Assembly: GCA_012841675.1 (NCBI GenBank)
Contig: DUUG01000275.1
Coordinates: forward strand, 1 to 8,685
Reading direction: 5' to 3'
Length of the DNA stretch: 8,685 nucleotides
DNA from: Clostridiales bacterium
Lineage (GTDB): Bacteria > Bacillota > Clostridia > Oscillospirales > QAMX01
Shown here: piece after piece, positions 1-5,522 of the stretch
How positions within the stretch are numbered: position 1 is the stretch's first letter
Layout: each line of letters begins with the position of its first letter
Translations under genes and position numbers: made by a program
Notes under the pieces: generated by a model
What the model saw: only the letters and a program-made list of their open reading frames with translations
Told to the model about the DNA's origin: nothing
Database searches by the model: none

Positions 1-326
1 CCCGTAACACCGATTAGCGAAAGGTTTCGTGCCGGATTGTCGTAGAAGTTGGCCGCGGCAAGGGAAAGGGCAGTCTGCACATCGGGCACCCGTACATGGG
101 GAATATCTTCCGATAGTGCTTGATCGCAAAAGACAATTGCCCCGGCACTGGCCGCGTTTTCTGCATAGCGAATTCCGTGGTCGCCGGAGGAAATGCCCGG
201 CAAGGCGGCAAAGAGGGTGTTTTTCTCCGCCTGCCGGCTATCGCTTATGAAACGGCTGATTTCCGCAGTTTCAGAAACGCCGACTAAGGTATACTCGATT
301 CCTTCCAAAACCTTCTTCAGTTGCAT
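1..326 (-). CDS. murE: MurE, UDP-N-acetylmuramoyl-tripeptide synthetase (N-terminal fragment, cut by window edge)
   Basis: MurE is the cytoplasmic ATP-dependent ligase that adds the third amino acid to UDP-MurNAc-L-Ala-D-Glu in peptidoglycan precursor synthesis. Only 108 complete codons are visible, out of about 480-500 in the family. The fragment matches the MurE N-terminal UDP-binding domain: it begins MQLKKVLEGIEYTLVG, has the SDSR motif at about residues 28-31, LFAALPG at 38-44, and ends at NLSLIGVT, exactly where the family continues into the TGTNGKTTT ATP-binding loop. The ATG at 326-324 is preceded by GGAAAGGA at a rather long spacing of about 12 nt; no better in-frame start is seen. 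The gene follows the SpoVD-type PBP by 78 nt, the order known from Bacillus and Clostridia. Whether it adds meso-diaminopimelate or lysine cannot be told, because the specificity motif lies outside the window. Confidence 0.9.
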   Translation of the reverse strand, partial: MQLKKVLEGIEYTLVGVSETAEISRFISDSRQAEKNTLFAALPGISSGDHGIRYAENAASAGAIVFCDQALSEDIPHVRVPDVQTALSLAAANFYDNPARNLSLIGVT

Positions 327-352
327 GTCAGAATCATATCCTTTCCGAAATA

Positions 353-375
353 TGCGGCCGGGCAAGCCGGTCGCA
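353..375 (-). other. GC-rich hairpin in the spoVD-murE gap
   Basis: Read on the minus strand, GCGACCGG and CCGGCCGC form a stem with one A.C mismatch around the loop CTTGC, closed by an extra T-A pair. It lies 27 nt upstream of the murE start codon, after the PBP stop codon. It is followed by ATATTTC, which is not a proper U tract, so I do not call it a terminator. It could stabilise or process the mRNA, or modulate readthrough into murE. The rest of the 78-nt gap holds only the murE ribosome binding site. Confidence 0.45.
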
Positions 376-404
376 AATCCGTTCGCAAAATAAGCCGTTG
401 GGAA

Positions 405-2666
405 CTATTCGCCCACTTCCGCACTGCCATAAAATTCCGCGGTTACAACTGTTCCGACGGTAACCTCCGTATCTTTTGCGGGCGATTGCCGCTTGACGGT
501 TAAGATTTCGTCGGTTTGCGCGCCTAAAGCGCCGCCCGGAGAAATGTAAAGGCCTAGATTGGTCAAAATTTTGGTGGCCTGTTCGTAGGTTTTGCCTGTT
601 AGATCCGGAACTTTGACCAAGTTTTTCTCCGGCTCGATACCGCAGTAGAGGATTACTTTGGAGTTGGTCGGTATTTTAGAGCCTGAGCGCGGGAACTGGC
701 TGGTCACTTTATCGCCGCTGCCCCGGACCTCCACATTGGTAAAGCCCTGCTGTTTCAGGATATATTGTGCCCAGTCCTTGTCACCACCGACGGTAAGGGG
801 CACTTCCATGGCCAAACGGGCAAGATCAGTATCTGAGTAGATAGGCTGGACATTTAAGTAGGGCATAAGCTCAGCCATGATCCGGCCGACAACCGGGGCC
901 GCAATCTGGCCGCCCTGATGGAGGGCCCCCGAAGGCTCATCTAGCAAAACTAACACGGCCACCTGGGGATCGTCCATGGGAGCAATGCCTAAGAAAGAAG
1001 CGATGTAATATTTGCCGCCTAAAGCCACTTCCTTGTCGCGCTTTTCGGAAGTTCCGGTCTTGCCGCCCACGCGGTAGCCCGGCACATAGGCGTTTTTACC
1101 GGTTCCCTTGGAAACGACGCCTTCCAACAGCTCGCGCATGGTGTTGGATGTCTGGGCGGAAATGACCTGACGGACAACGGTGGGGGAATACTCCTCCACA
1201 ATATTGCCGTTTTCATCGGCCAACGCCTGCACCACATAGGGGCGCATGAGGTTTCCTCCGTTGACAACGGCGGAAACGGCCGTAATCATCTGAATCGGTG
1301 TAATTTTAAAGGTCTGACCGAAGCTGTATGTGGCAAGTGTGACTTCTGCGCCAAAGCGGCTGTCTGTAAATGTTTGATAAGTATGGTAGTGGATGCCGCG
1401 CTTAGGTGCAATTTCGCCCAGCATATCCACGCCGGTTTTTTCCGTTAAACCAAAGGCCTGAAAATATTCATAGAAGGTTTTGTTGCCGGTGGCGGCGCCA
1501 ATGCGCATAAAGGCTATGTTGCAGGAATTCTGCAATGCCTCGGCAAAGGTTTGAGAGCCGTGACCGATTCTTTTCCAGCAGTGGATGGTTCGGTCGCCGA
1601 CTTTATGGCTTCCGCCGCAGCTAAAATGGCTGTTTAAGCCCACCTTGCCCTCCTCCATACCGATGGCCGCGGTCAGAATCTTAAAAACAGAGCCGGGCTC
1701 GTACGGTTCCTGTATGGGGCGGTTGGCCCATTGCTCCATCATGTACTGGAGGCGAAGGGCTTCTCTTTGGTCCTCGGGGGCCGCTTCGATTTCGGCGGCT
1801 TTTTCCTGGTCGGCAATGGTACGCGGATTATTGAGATCATAGTCGCCTTTCTGGGCCATGGCCAGAATAGCCCCCGTTTTCACGTCCATGACAATGCCGC
1901 GCACGCCTTCTTTACATCCGTTTTCCTCCCACGCAATTTCCAGTTGCTTTTCTAAAATCTGCTGAACGCCGTAATCGAGAGTAAGTACAAGGCTTTTTCC
2001 GTCCTGTGCGTCGAAATACTGTTCAAAATAGAAGGGCATCTCGCTGCCTTTGTTGTTTTTGGCCGTTATTATCCGGCCGACAACACCCTCCAGCACAGAT
2101 TCGAATCGAAGTTCAAGGCCATATTGGCCTTCGTTGTCGTAGTTAGTAAACCCAATGACGTTAGACGCAAGGTTTGAATAGGGGTAATACCGCTTGGTAT
2201 CTTCAAACAGTTTAATGCCGGCCAACCTGTGTTCGGTTTTAAAGGCTCGCACCTGGTCGGAGATATCTTTTTCCACTTTTCGAGCGATGATTTCATAATA
2301 GCTCTTTTTATTGGTTGTGCGCTTGTAGACCTGATCATACTCTAATCCGAGAATATCAGACAGCCCCTGGGCGATCAGTACGGCTTCGGCTTCATCCTTT
2401 ATCTCTGCAGGGGAAACAACGATGGTATTGACCGAGGCGCTAATGGCCAAGGGGAGCATATTTCTATCATAAATCGACCCGCGGACGGGGGAGATAAGCA
2501 TATCCCGCGTCTGCTGGGCAATGGCCTTGCTTTGCAGATCCGCCGCATCCCGCACCTGAATTGTATACATTTTGTATATCAGGACAGGGACAATGACCAG
2601 CAGCATAACGGCCATAATCAAAAGCATGCGTAAAATTGTTTCGTTGTTAGCCGCTCGTGCCTTCAT
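405..2666 (-). CDS. spoVD: SpoVD-type class B penicillin-binding protein with two PASTA domains
   Basis: This is a class B (monofunctional) transpeptidase that cross-links peptidoglycan outside the membrane, 753 aa. A short cytoplasmic N-terminus precedes one membrane segment (about 11-32). The PBP dimerisation domain follows (about 50-210, with GSIYDRN at 63-69), then the transpeptidase domain with SxxK at S326-K329, SxN as SCN at 381-383, and KTG at 536-538. Two PASTA domains end the protein (about 617-676 and 684-746). The ATG at 2666 has GGAGG seven nt upstream. SpoVD rather than vegetative PBP2B is favoured by the overall match, by cysteines C363 and C382 placed like the redox-switch pair I recall for B. 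subtilis SpoVD, and by a sigma-E-like promoter just upstream. It is the only class B PBP gene between ftsL and murE, so a role in vegetative division cannot be excluded. Transpeptidase identity is very sure; the SpoVD/FtsI choice is about 0.8. Confidence 0.9.
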   Translation of the reverse strand: MKARAANNETILRMLLIMAVMLLVIVPVLIYKMYTIQVRDAADLQSKAIAQQTRDMLISPVRGSIYDRNMLPLAISASVNTIVVSPAEIKDEAEAVLIAQGLSDILGLEYDQVYKRTTNKKSYYEIIARKVEKDISDQVRAFKTEHRLAGIKLFEDTKRYYPYSNLASNVIGFTNYDNEGQYGLELRFESVLEGVVGRIITAKNNKGSEMPFYFEQYFDAQDGKSLVLTLDYGVQQILEKQLEIAWEENGCKEGVRGIVMDVKTGAILAMAQKGDYDLNNPRTIADQEKAAEIEAAPEDQREALRLQYMMEQWANRPIQEPYEPGSVFKILTAAIGMEEGKVGLNSHFSCGGSHKVGDRTIHCWKRIGHGSQTFAEALQNSCNIAFMRIGAATGNKTFYEYFQAFGLTEKTGVDMLGEIAPKRGIHYHTYQTFTDSRFGAEVTLATYSFGQTFKITPIQMITAVSAVVNGGNLMRPYVVQALADENGNIVEEYSPTVVRQVISAQTSNTMRELLEGVVSKGTGKNAYVPGYRVGGKTGTSEKRDKEVALGGKYYIASFLGIAPMDDPQVAVLVLLDEPSGALHQGGQIAAPVVGRIMAELMPYLNVQPIYSDTDLARLAMEVPLTVGGDKDWAQYILKQQGFTNVEVRGSGDKVTSQFPRSGSKIPTNSKVILYCGIEPEKNLVKVPDLTGKTYEQATKILTNLGLYISPGGALGAQTDEILTVKRQSPAKDTEVTVGTVVTAEFYGSAEVGE

Positions 2667-2696
2667 TGCGTATCCTCCACTTTGGCTTTTACCTTC

Positions 2697-2725
2697 ATTT
2701 TATGGGATTTGTCCCTTTAATATTC
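2697..2725 (-). promoter_or_regulatory. Probable sigma-E (mother-cell sporulation) promoter for the SpoVD-type PBP gene
   Basis: On the minus strand, GAATATT (2725-2719) is followed after 14 nt by CATAAAAT (2704-2697). The Bacillus sigma-E consensus I know is KMATATT, a spacer of about 14, and CATACAMT: the -35 matches 7 of 7 and the -10 matches 7 of 8. A start near 2690 would give a leader of about 24 nt containing the GGAGG ribosome binding site. No convincing sigma-A promoter is visible in the same gap. The spacer also contains the small dyad GGGA-CAAA-TCCC. Confidence 0.65.
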
Positions 2726-2776
2726 CCTTTACAGTTGCCAACAGGCAGCAGTCGCTCTATCGAAAAGAACACAAAG

Positions 2777-2818
2777 CGGCGGAACGCAGCTTTCCATGCA
2801 AAGCCGCCCTTTCCGCCG
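2777..2818 (-). terminator. Terminator-like or attenuator hairpin after ftsL
   Basis: On the minus strand CGGCGGAA pairs with TTCCGCCG (8 bp). Inside an asymmetric internal loop, CGGCTTT pairs with AAAGCTG (7 bp, one G.U) around the loop GCATGG. The T-rich stretch CTTTGTGTTCTTTTC follows, so it resembles a Rho-independent terminator with an imperfect U tract. It starts 25 nt after the ftsL stop and lies upstream of the sigma-E-like promoter, so it would separate the mraZ-rsmH-ftsL transcript from the sporulation PBP gene. Since murE lies downstream, some readthrough or another promoter is expected. Confidence 0.5.
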
Positions 2819-2843
2819 AATATTGCCCCGAAACGTTGGGCTG

Positions 2844-3419
2844 TCAATTGATAAAGCGCCAAACATATAGCGCGACGTCTTTGATTGTTTTCCAAAGAAG
2901 TGAGCCGATGCTTTCGGATGATTCCGAGGCGTTTAATACGACGAATTGTTCGTTCCCCTGGCTTTTCAGAAGAGAAACGCTTTTATCAGACAGGCGAACC
3001 ATTTTCAGCTCGTCTCGCGCGATTGCTTCGATTTCCGCAAGGGAGATTCGCTCGTTCTGCACAAGCGCCAAGGCAGATTGCTCTTTTTGCAATTCGGTGA
3101 TCTCTCTTTTCATCGCGGAGTTTTCCACCGCCAGCACCGTCAGCTCGGAATAGGCTTTGACAACTTGTCCTAGAAGAAAAGCGGCCAAAATCAGTAGCCC
3201 GGCATAGACCAGCCAAAAACGAGAAGCACGGCTTGGCTCTGCCACCGGGGCCGGACGTCGGGCCGGTACAACTTGCGGCCGTTTGACCGGTTCGGGGGTT
3301 GGCACAGGTTGTCGGCGGGGGACTTCCTTTTGAGGGATTGCCACTGCGTTGGCGGCGGCCGAGCCTTGCGTATGATAAGCAAATGCCGTTTCATAGTGAG
3401 CGGAATTCCTGTTTCGCAT
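2844..3419 (-). CDS. ftsL: FtsL/DivIC-like septum protein
   Basis: This is a 191-aa bitopic membrane protein in the ftsL position of the dcw cluster, between rsmH and the PBP gene. FtsL proteins form a complex with DivIB/FtsQ and DivIC/FtsB and stimulate the septal wall synthases. Residues 1-66 are a cytoplasmic tail rich in Pro, Arg and Val. Residues about 68-88 form one hydrophobic membrane segment. Residues about 90-125 look like a coiled coil, and ISLAEIEAIARDELKM (125-140) resembles the motif that ends FtsL/DivIC coiled coils. The proline-rich tail makes it longer than the 90-120 aa of many FtsL proteins, as is common in Clostridia. The last 20 residues (SLLWKTIKDVALYVWRF) could form an amphipathic helix. 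The ATG at 3419 has AAGGAG eight nt upstream. FtsL sequences are poorly conserved, so the name rests on topology plus position. Confidence 0.8.
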   Translation of the reverse strand: MRNRNSAHYETAFAYHTQGSAAANAVAIPQKEVPRRQPVPTPEPVKRPQVVPARRPAPVAEPSRASRFWLVYAGLLILAAFLLGQVVKAYSELTVLAVENSAMKREITELQKEQSALALVQNERISLAEIEAIARDELKMVRLSDKSVSLLKSQGNEQFVVLNASESSESIGSLLWKTIKDVALYVWRFIN

Positions 3420-3449
3420 GTGGCTTTCTCCTTTTCATTGGTAATCAGG

Positions 3450-4385
3450 CTAGACTTTTTCGGCTATGCGGAGTTTGGCACTTCTAGCCCGTGGGTTTTC
3501 ATTGAGTTCTGCTTCGGACGCGGTAATCGGCTTTTTCGTAATCAGCTTCAAAGAAGGGGAGGCGCCGCAAACGCAGACGGGAAAGTCCCTGGGGCAGTTG
3601 CATCCGGCGGCCGCTTTGGCCATGGTTACCTTAGTAATACGGTCTTCCAGCGAATGAAACGAGATGACACAGAGCCGCCCGCCGGGGTTAAGCGAGTCAA
3701 TGGCGGCCTTGATTCCTTCCTCTGCCACAAAAAGCTCGTTATTTACGGCAATGCGTATGGCCTGAAAGCTGCGCTTGGCAGGATGCTGCTTTTCCCGTTT
3801 GGCAAATCCCGCTGGGATAGCGCTTACGATAATATCGCGCAAGGCAAACGTGGTTTCAATAGGCGCTTTTTCTCTGGCGGATACAATAGCGGATGCAATC
3901 TGCGAAGCAAACCGCTCCTCGCCATAGTCACGCAAAATGCGTGCCAACGCGCCATGGGAAATGTCAGCAATAAGCTCGGCGGCGGTTTGCCCCTTGCTTG
4001 TGTCCATGCGCATATCCAGCGGAGCGTCCGTATGGTAGGAAAAGCCCCGGGCCCCATTGTCAAGCTGGTAAGAGGAAACGCCCAAATCGAACAAAATTCC
4101 GTCCGCGCCGGACAGCTTAAAAGAACGGAGCACGCCGGAAAGCTCTGAAAAATTGGCTTTTACGGAACGAAAGCAGGAAAACTCTGCCAAACGGGCATTG
4201 GCAGCGGCCAACGCATCGTCGTCTTGATCAATGCCGATTAGCATACCTTCCGGACCAAGCTGCTTGGCGATTTCATAGGAATGGCCTCCGCCGCCTAGGG
4301 TACAGTCCACATAGACGCCGTCTTTTCGAATCTGAAGGCCTTCCAAACATTCTGAGAGCAGAACCGGTTTATGAGAAAATTCCAT
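3450..4385 (-). CDS. rsmH: RsmH (MraW), 16S rRNA (cytosine(1402)-N(4))-methyltransferase
   Basis: RsmH uses S-adenosylmethionine to N4-methylate C1402 of 16S rRNA in the ribosomal P site. The 311-aa length is normal for the family. Visible signatures are HKPVLLSECLEGL near the N-terminus, the SAM-binding DCTLGGGGHS (27-36), acidic IDQDDDAL (52-59), FDLGVSSYQLD (99-109), the RGFSY and DAPLDMRMD block (113-128), KRSFQAIRIAVN (204-215) and ISFHSLEDR (241-249). Near the C-terminus a cluster of cysteines (C262, C264, C271, C273) matches the form usual in Firmicutes. The ATG at 4385 has AAAGGGG six nt upstream. The gene starts 18 nt after mraZ and is followed by ftsL after 30 nt, so the three are surely one transcription unit. 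Confidence 0.98.
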   Translation of the reverse strand: MEFSHKPVLLSECLEGLQIRKDGVYVDCTLGGGGHSYEIAKQLGPEGMLIGIDQDDDALAAANARLAEFSCFRSVKANFSELSGVLRSFKLSGADGILFDLGVSSYQLDNGARGFSYHTDAPLDMRMDTSKGQTAAELIADISHGALARILRDYGEERFASQIASAIVSAREKAPIETTFALRDIIVSAIPAGFAKREKQHPAKRSFQAIRIAVNNELFVAEEGIKAAIDSLNPGGRLCVISFHSLEDRITKVTMAKAAAGCNCPRDFPVCVCGASPSLKLITKKPITASEAELNENPRARSAKLRIAEKV

Positions 4386-4403
4386 GGCGGGCCCCTTTAC
4401 CTA

Positions 4404-4817
4404 TTAGAAGTCGATGGAATCCACAATATCCTTTACATCTTCGTTGGACAGCTGAGATTTCTCCCATTCCTCTATATCCCAAATTTCGGCACGGCTTTGG
4501 GTGCCGACGACCATGACGTTTTTTTCCAGTCCGGCATATTCACGCAGTGCCTGCGGAAGAAGAAGGCGGCCCTGCGCGTCCACGCTGCACTGAGCGGCGG
4601 TGGAGAAAAAATACCGCTGTAGTTTAGAGGAAATGGAGAACGGCTGTTTTCTGATTTTTTCGGAGAAGATTTCCCATTCGGCAGGGGAGAAAAGCATCAA
4701 ACATTTTTCAATGCCGCGGCAGATAATAATGTTCTCCCATAAATCTTCCTTAAAGCGGGCGGGAAAAAACATGCGCCCCTTGGCATCGATGGTGTGTGTC
4801 GAACCGCCGATGAGCAT
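4404..4817 (-). CDS. mraZ: MraZ, transcriptional regulator of the division and cell wall cluster
   Basis: MraZ is a DNA-binding protein with two AbrB-like repeats that forms ring oligomers and regulates its own dcw operon. This copy is 137 aa, slightly short for the family (about 140-150). The two signature repeats are DAKGRMFFPARF (11-22) and DAQGRLLLPQALREYAGL (80-97). The ATG at 4817 is preceded by AAAGGGGG at a spacing of about 10 nt. It is the first gene of the cluster and lies behind a sigma-A promoter whose leader contains three regularly spaced repeats that look like MraZ binding sites, consistent with autoregulation. The acidic C-terminal tail (about 116-137) is variable in the family. 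Confidence 0.97.
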   Translation of the reverse strand: MLIGGSTHTIDAKGRMFFPARFKEDLWENIIICRGIEKCLMLFSPAEWEIFSEKIRKQPFSISSKLQRYFFSTAAQCSVDAQGRLLLPQALREYAGLEKNVMVVGTQSRAEIWDIEEWEKSQLSNEDVKDIVDSIDF

Positions 4818-4857
4818 AGTTTGTCCGCCCCCTTTCTATCATGCTGGAAGGAATTAT

Positions 4858-4886
4858 CCACTTTCCCTCCATTTACCTACCACTTT
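4858..4886 (-). promoter_or_regulatory. Three MraZ-box-like direct repeats in the mraZ leader
   Basis: On the minus strand, AAAGTGG, TAAATGG and AAAGTGG follow one another with the TGG cores at 4882-4880, 4871-4869 and 4860-4858, exactly 11 bp apart. This places one site per helical turn on the same DNA face. MraZ is known to bind short direct repeats of GTGG or AAAGTG type at about 10-bp period near its own promoter. Here the array lies from roughly the transcription start into the leader, between the -10 and the ribosome binding site. Confidence 0.7.
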
Positions 4887-4893
4887 ACTTTCA

Positions 4894-4922
4894 ATTATAC
4901 GAGAGGGGGTCAGAAAAATCAA
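4894..4922 (-). promoter_or_regulatory. Sigma-A promoter of the mraZ operon
   Basis: On the minus strand TTGATT (4922-4917), a 17-nt spacer and a perfect TATAAT (4899-4894). The expected start, near 4887, gives a leader of about 70 nt that carries the MraZ-box repeats. It is the only strong promoter candidate upstream of mraZ. Confidence 0.8.
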
Positions 4923-5109
4923 GAGGGAAAAGTAAAAAAACTTCCTCCAATATCCGATAATAAAGGCCAAATCGGAGGAATTGGCAGAAAACAAAACATT
5001 TGTTCGGCAAATGCGTTCCGGCTGTTGGACGTATAGACCGCTTTTTGAGAAATGTTTCTGCATAAACTGTTAATATAAACAAAAAATTAAAAGCGTTACA
5101 ATTTAGAAG
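4923..5109. other. Non-coding stretch between the divergent mraZ and ptsH promoters
   Basis: No plausible gene is seen here; short open frames lack ribosome binding sites and family resemblance. The stretch holds two dyad groups. First, CCAAT-CCGAT pairs with ATCGG-ATTGG (4947-4984), and alternatively TTCCTCC (4942-4948) pairs with GGAGGAA (4974-4980). Second, AACAAA-ACA-TTTGTT (4990-5004) overlaps CATTTG-TTCGG-CAAATG (4997-5013). Positions 5071-5109 are very A/T-rich and could serve as an UP element for the ptsH promoter. Neither divergent transcript would include the dyads, so DNA-level binding sites are more likely than RNA structures unless another promoter exists. Confidence 0.5.
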
Positions 5110-5138
5110 TTGACTTTTCTTGAAAAAAAGGCTATTCT
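5110..5138 (+). promoter_or_regulatory. Sigma-A promoter of ptsH
   Basis: TTGACT (5110-5115) is followed after 17 nt by TATTCT (5133-5138). The region upstream is A/T-rich, and the predicted start near 5145 leaves a leader of about 50 nt before the HPr start codon. The -10 is imperfect (4 of 6), so the promoter may depend on the A/T-rich upstream region or on a regulator. Confidence 0.65.
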
Positions 5139-5150
5139 ATATTTCAAGAA
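5117..5150. repeat. Perfect 9-bp inverted repeat overlapping the ptsH promoter
   Basis: TTCTTGAAA (5117-5125) and TTTCAAGAA (5142-5150) are exact inverted copies separated by 16 nt. The left arm lies in the -35/-10 spacer and the right arm covers the likely transcription start, leaving the -10 in the loop. The arm centres are 25 bp apart. This is a good layout for an operator bound by a dimeric or tetrameric regulator. It does not match a site family that I can name. Confidence 0.55.
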
Positions 5151-5197
5151 CAAAAGTACGGCTGTAATAGTATTATTTGCAGGGGGTTGCTGACAAT

Positions 5198-5461
5198 ATG
5201 CTTACAAAAGAAGTTATGGTGACCAATGCTGTTGGGCTGCATGCGCGCCCCGCTACGTTTTTTATTCAAAAAGCCAACCAGTTCCGGTCCAGCATCTGGG
5301 TGGAAAAAAACAGCCGGCGTGTCAATGCGAAGAGTCTTTTGGGCGTATTGTCTCTTGGCATTACCAAAGACACGGTGATCCGGATTGTGGCCGACGGGCC
5401 CGATGAACAGCTTGCCATCGATGAGCTGGAGGCGCTGATCCAATCCAACTTTGCGGAGTAA
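5198..5461 (+). CDS. ptsH: HPr, phosphocarrier protein of the PTS
   Basis: HPr accepts phosphate from enzyme I on a histidine and passes it to sugar-specific EIIA domains; in Gram-positives it is also phosphorylated on a serine by HPr kinase and then acts with CcpA in carbon catabolite repression. The 87-aa product has the active site GLHARPAT with His15, and the regulatory region NAKSLLGVLSLG with Ser46, at the canonical positions. The ATG at 5198 is chosen because it gives the normal HPr start (MLTKEVMV) and is preceded by AGGGGG (5181-5186); an upstream in-frame TTG at 5177 would overlap this ribosome binding site. It is the first gene of the plus-strand group. The gene for enzyme I is not in this window. 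Because His15 and Ser46 are both present, this is a true PTS/CCR HPr and not the His15-lacking Crh. A paralogue elsewhere cannot be excluded. Confidence 0.96.
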   Translation: MLTKEVMVTNAVGLHARPATFFIQKANQFRSSIWVEKNSRRVNAKSLLGVLSLGITKDTVIRIVADGPDEQLAIDELEALIQSNFAE

Positions 5462-5475
5462 TATCCGGCAAATTC

Positions 5476-5507
5476 GGGCGGAGAGCACGGGCTTTCCGCC
5501 CTTTCTT
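5476..5507 (+). terminator. Rho-independent terminator or attenuator between ptsH and uvrC
   Basis: GGGCGGAGAGC (5476-5486) pairs with GCTTTCCGCCC (5491-5501) over 11 bp, with one G.U pair, around the loop ACGG, and is directly followed by TTTCTT. The uvrC ribosome binding site AGGAG (5511-5515) begins 3 nt later. It probably ends most ptsH transcripts, so that abundant HPr is made while uvrC gets only readthrough. Confidence 0.75.
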
Positions 5508-5522
5508 GACAGGAGTAGAAAA

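Noticed and set aside
3273..4148. Plus-strand open frame of 291 codons opposite rsmH and ftsL.
   Set aside because: It is fully antisense to two well-supported genes, has no ribosome binding site or family motif, and its composition is that expected from the reverse of GC-biased codons.
4993..5006. LexA/DinR-box-like sequence AAAACATTTGTTCG upstream of the ptsH-uvrC unit.
   Set aside because: The right half is perfect but the left half has two mismatches (AAAAC for CGAAC), and it is over 100 bp upstream of the only promoter seen. SOS control of uvrC is possible but not supported.
5049..5060. Short dyad AGAAA-TG-TTTCT upstream of ptsH.
   Set aside because: It is only 5 bp per arm in an A/T-rich region, too short to separate from chance.
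5088..5102. Catabolite-responsive element (cre)-like sequence around AAAAGCGTTACA before ptsH.
   Set aside because: The central AAGCGTT fits, but the conserved TG at the left end is missing and the right CA is displaced by one nt.
5451..5522. Upstream extension of uvrC starting at a TTG that overlaps the end of ptsH.
   Set aside because: The extension crosses the hairpin at 5476-5501, has no ribosome binding site, and adds residues not typical of UvrC. The GTG at 5523 has an ideal AGGAG.
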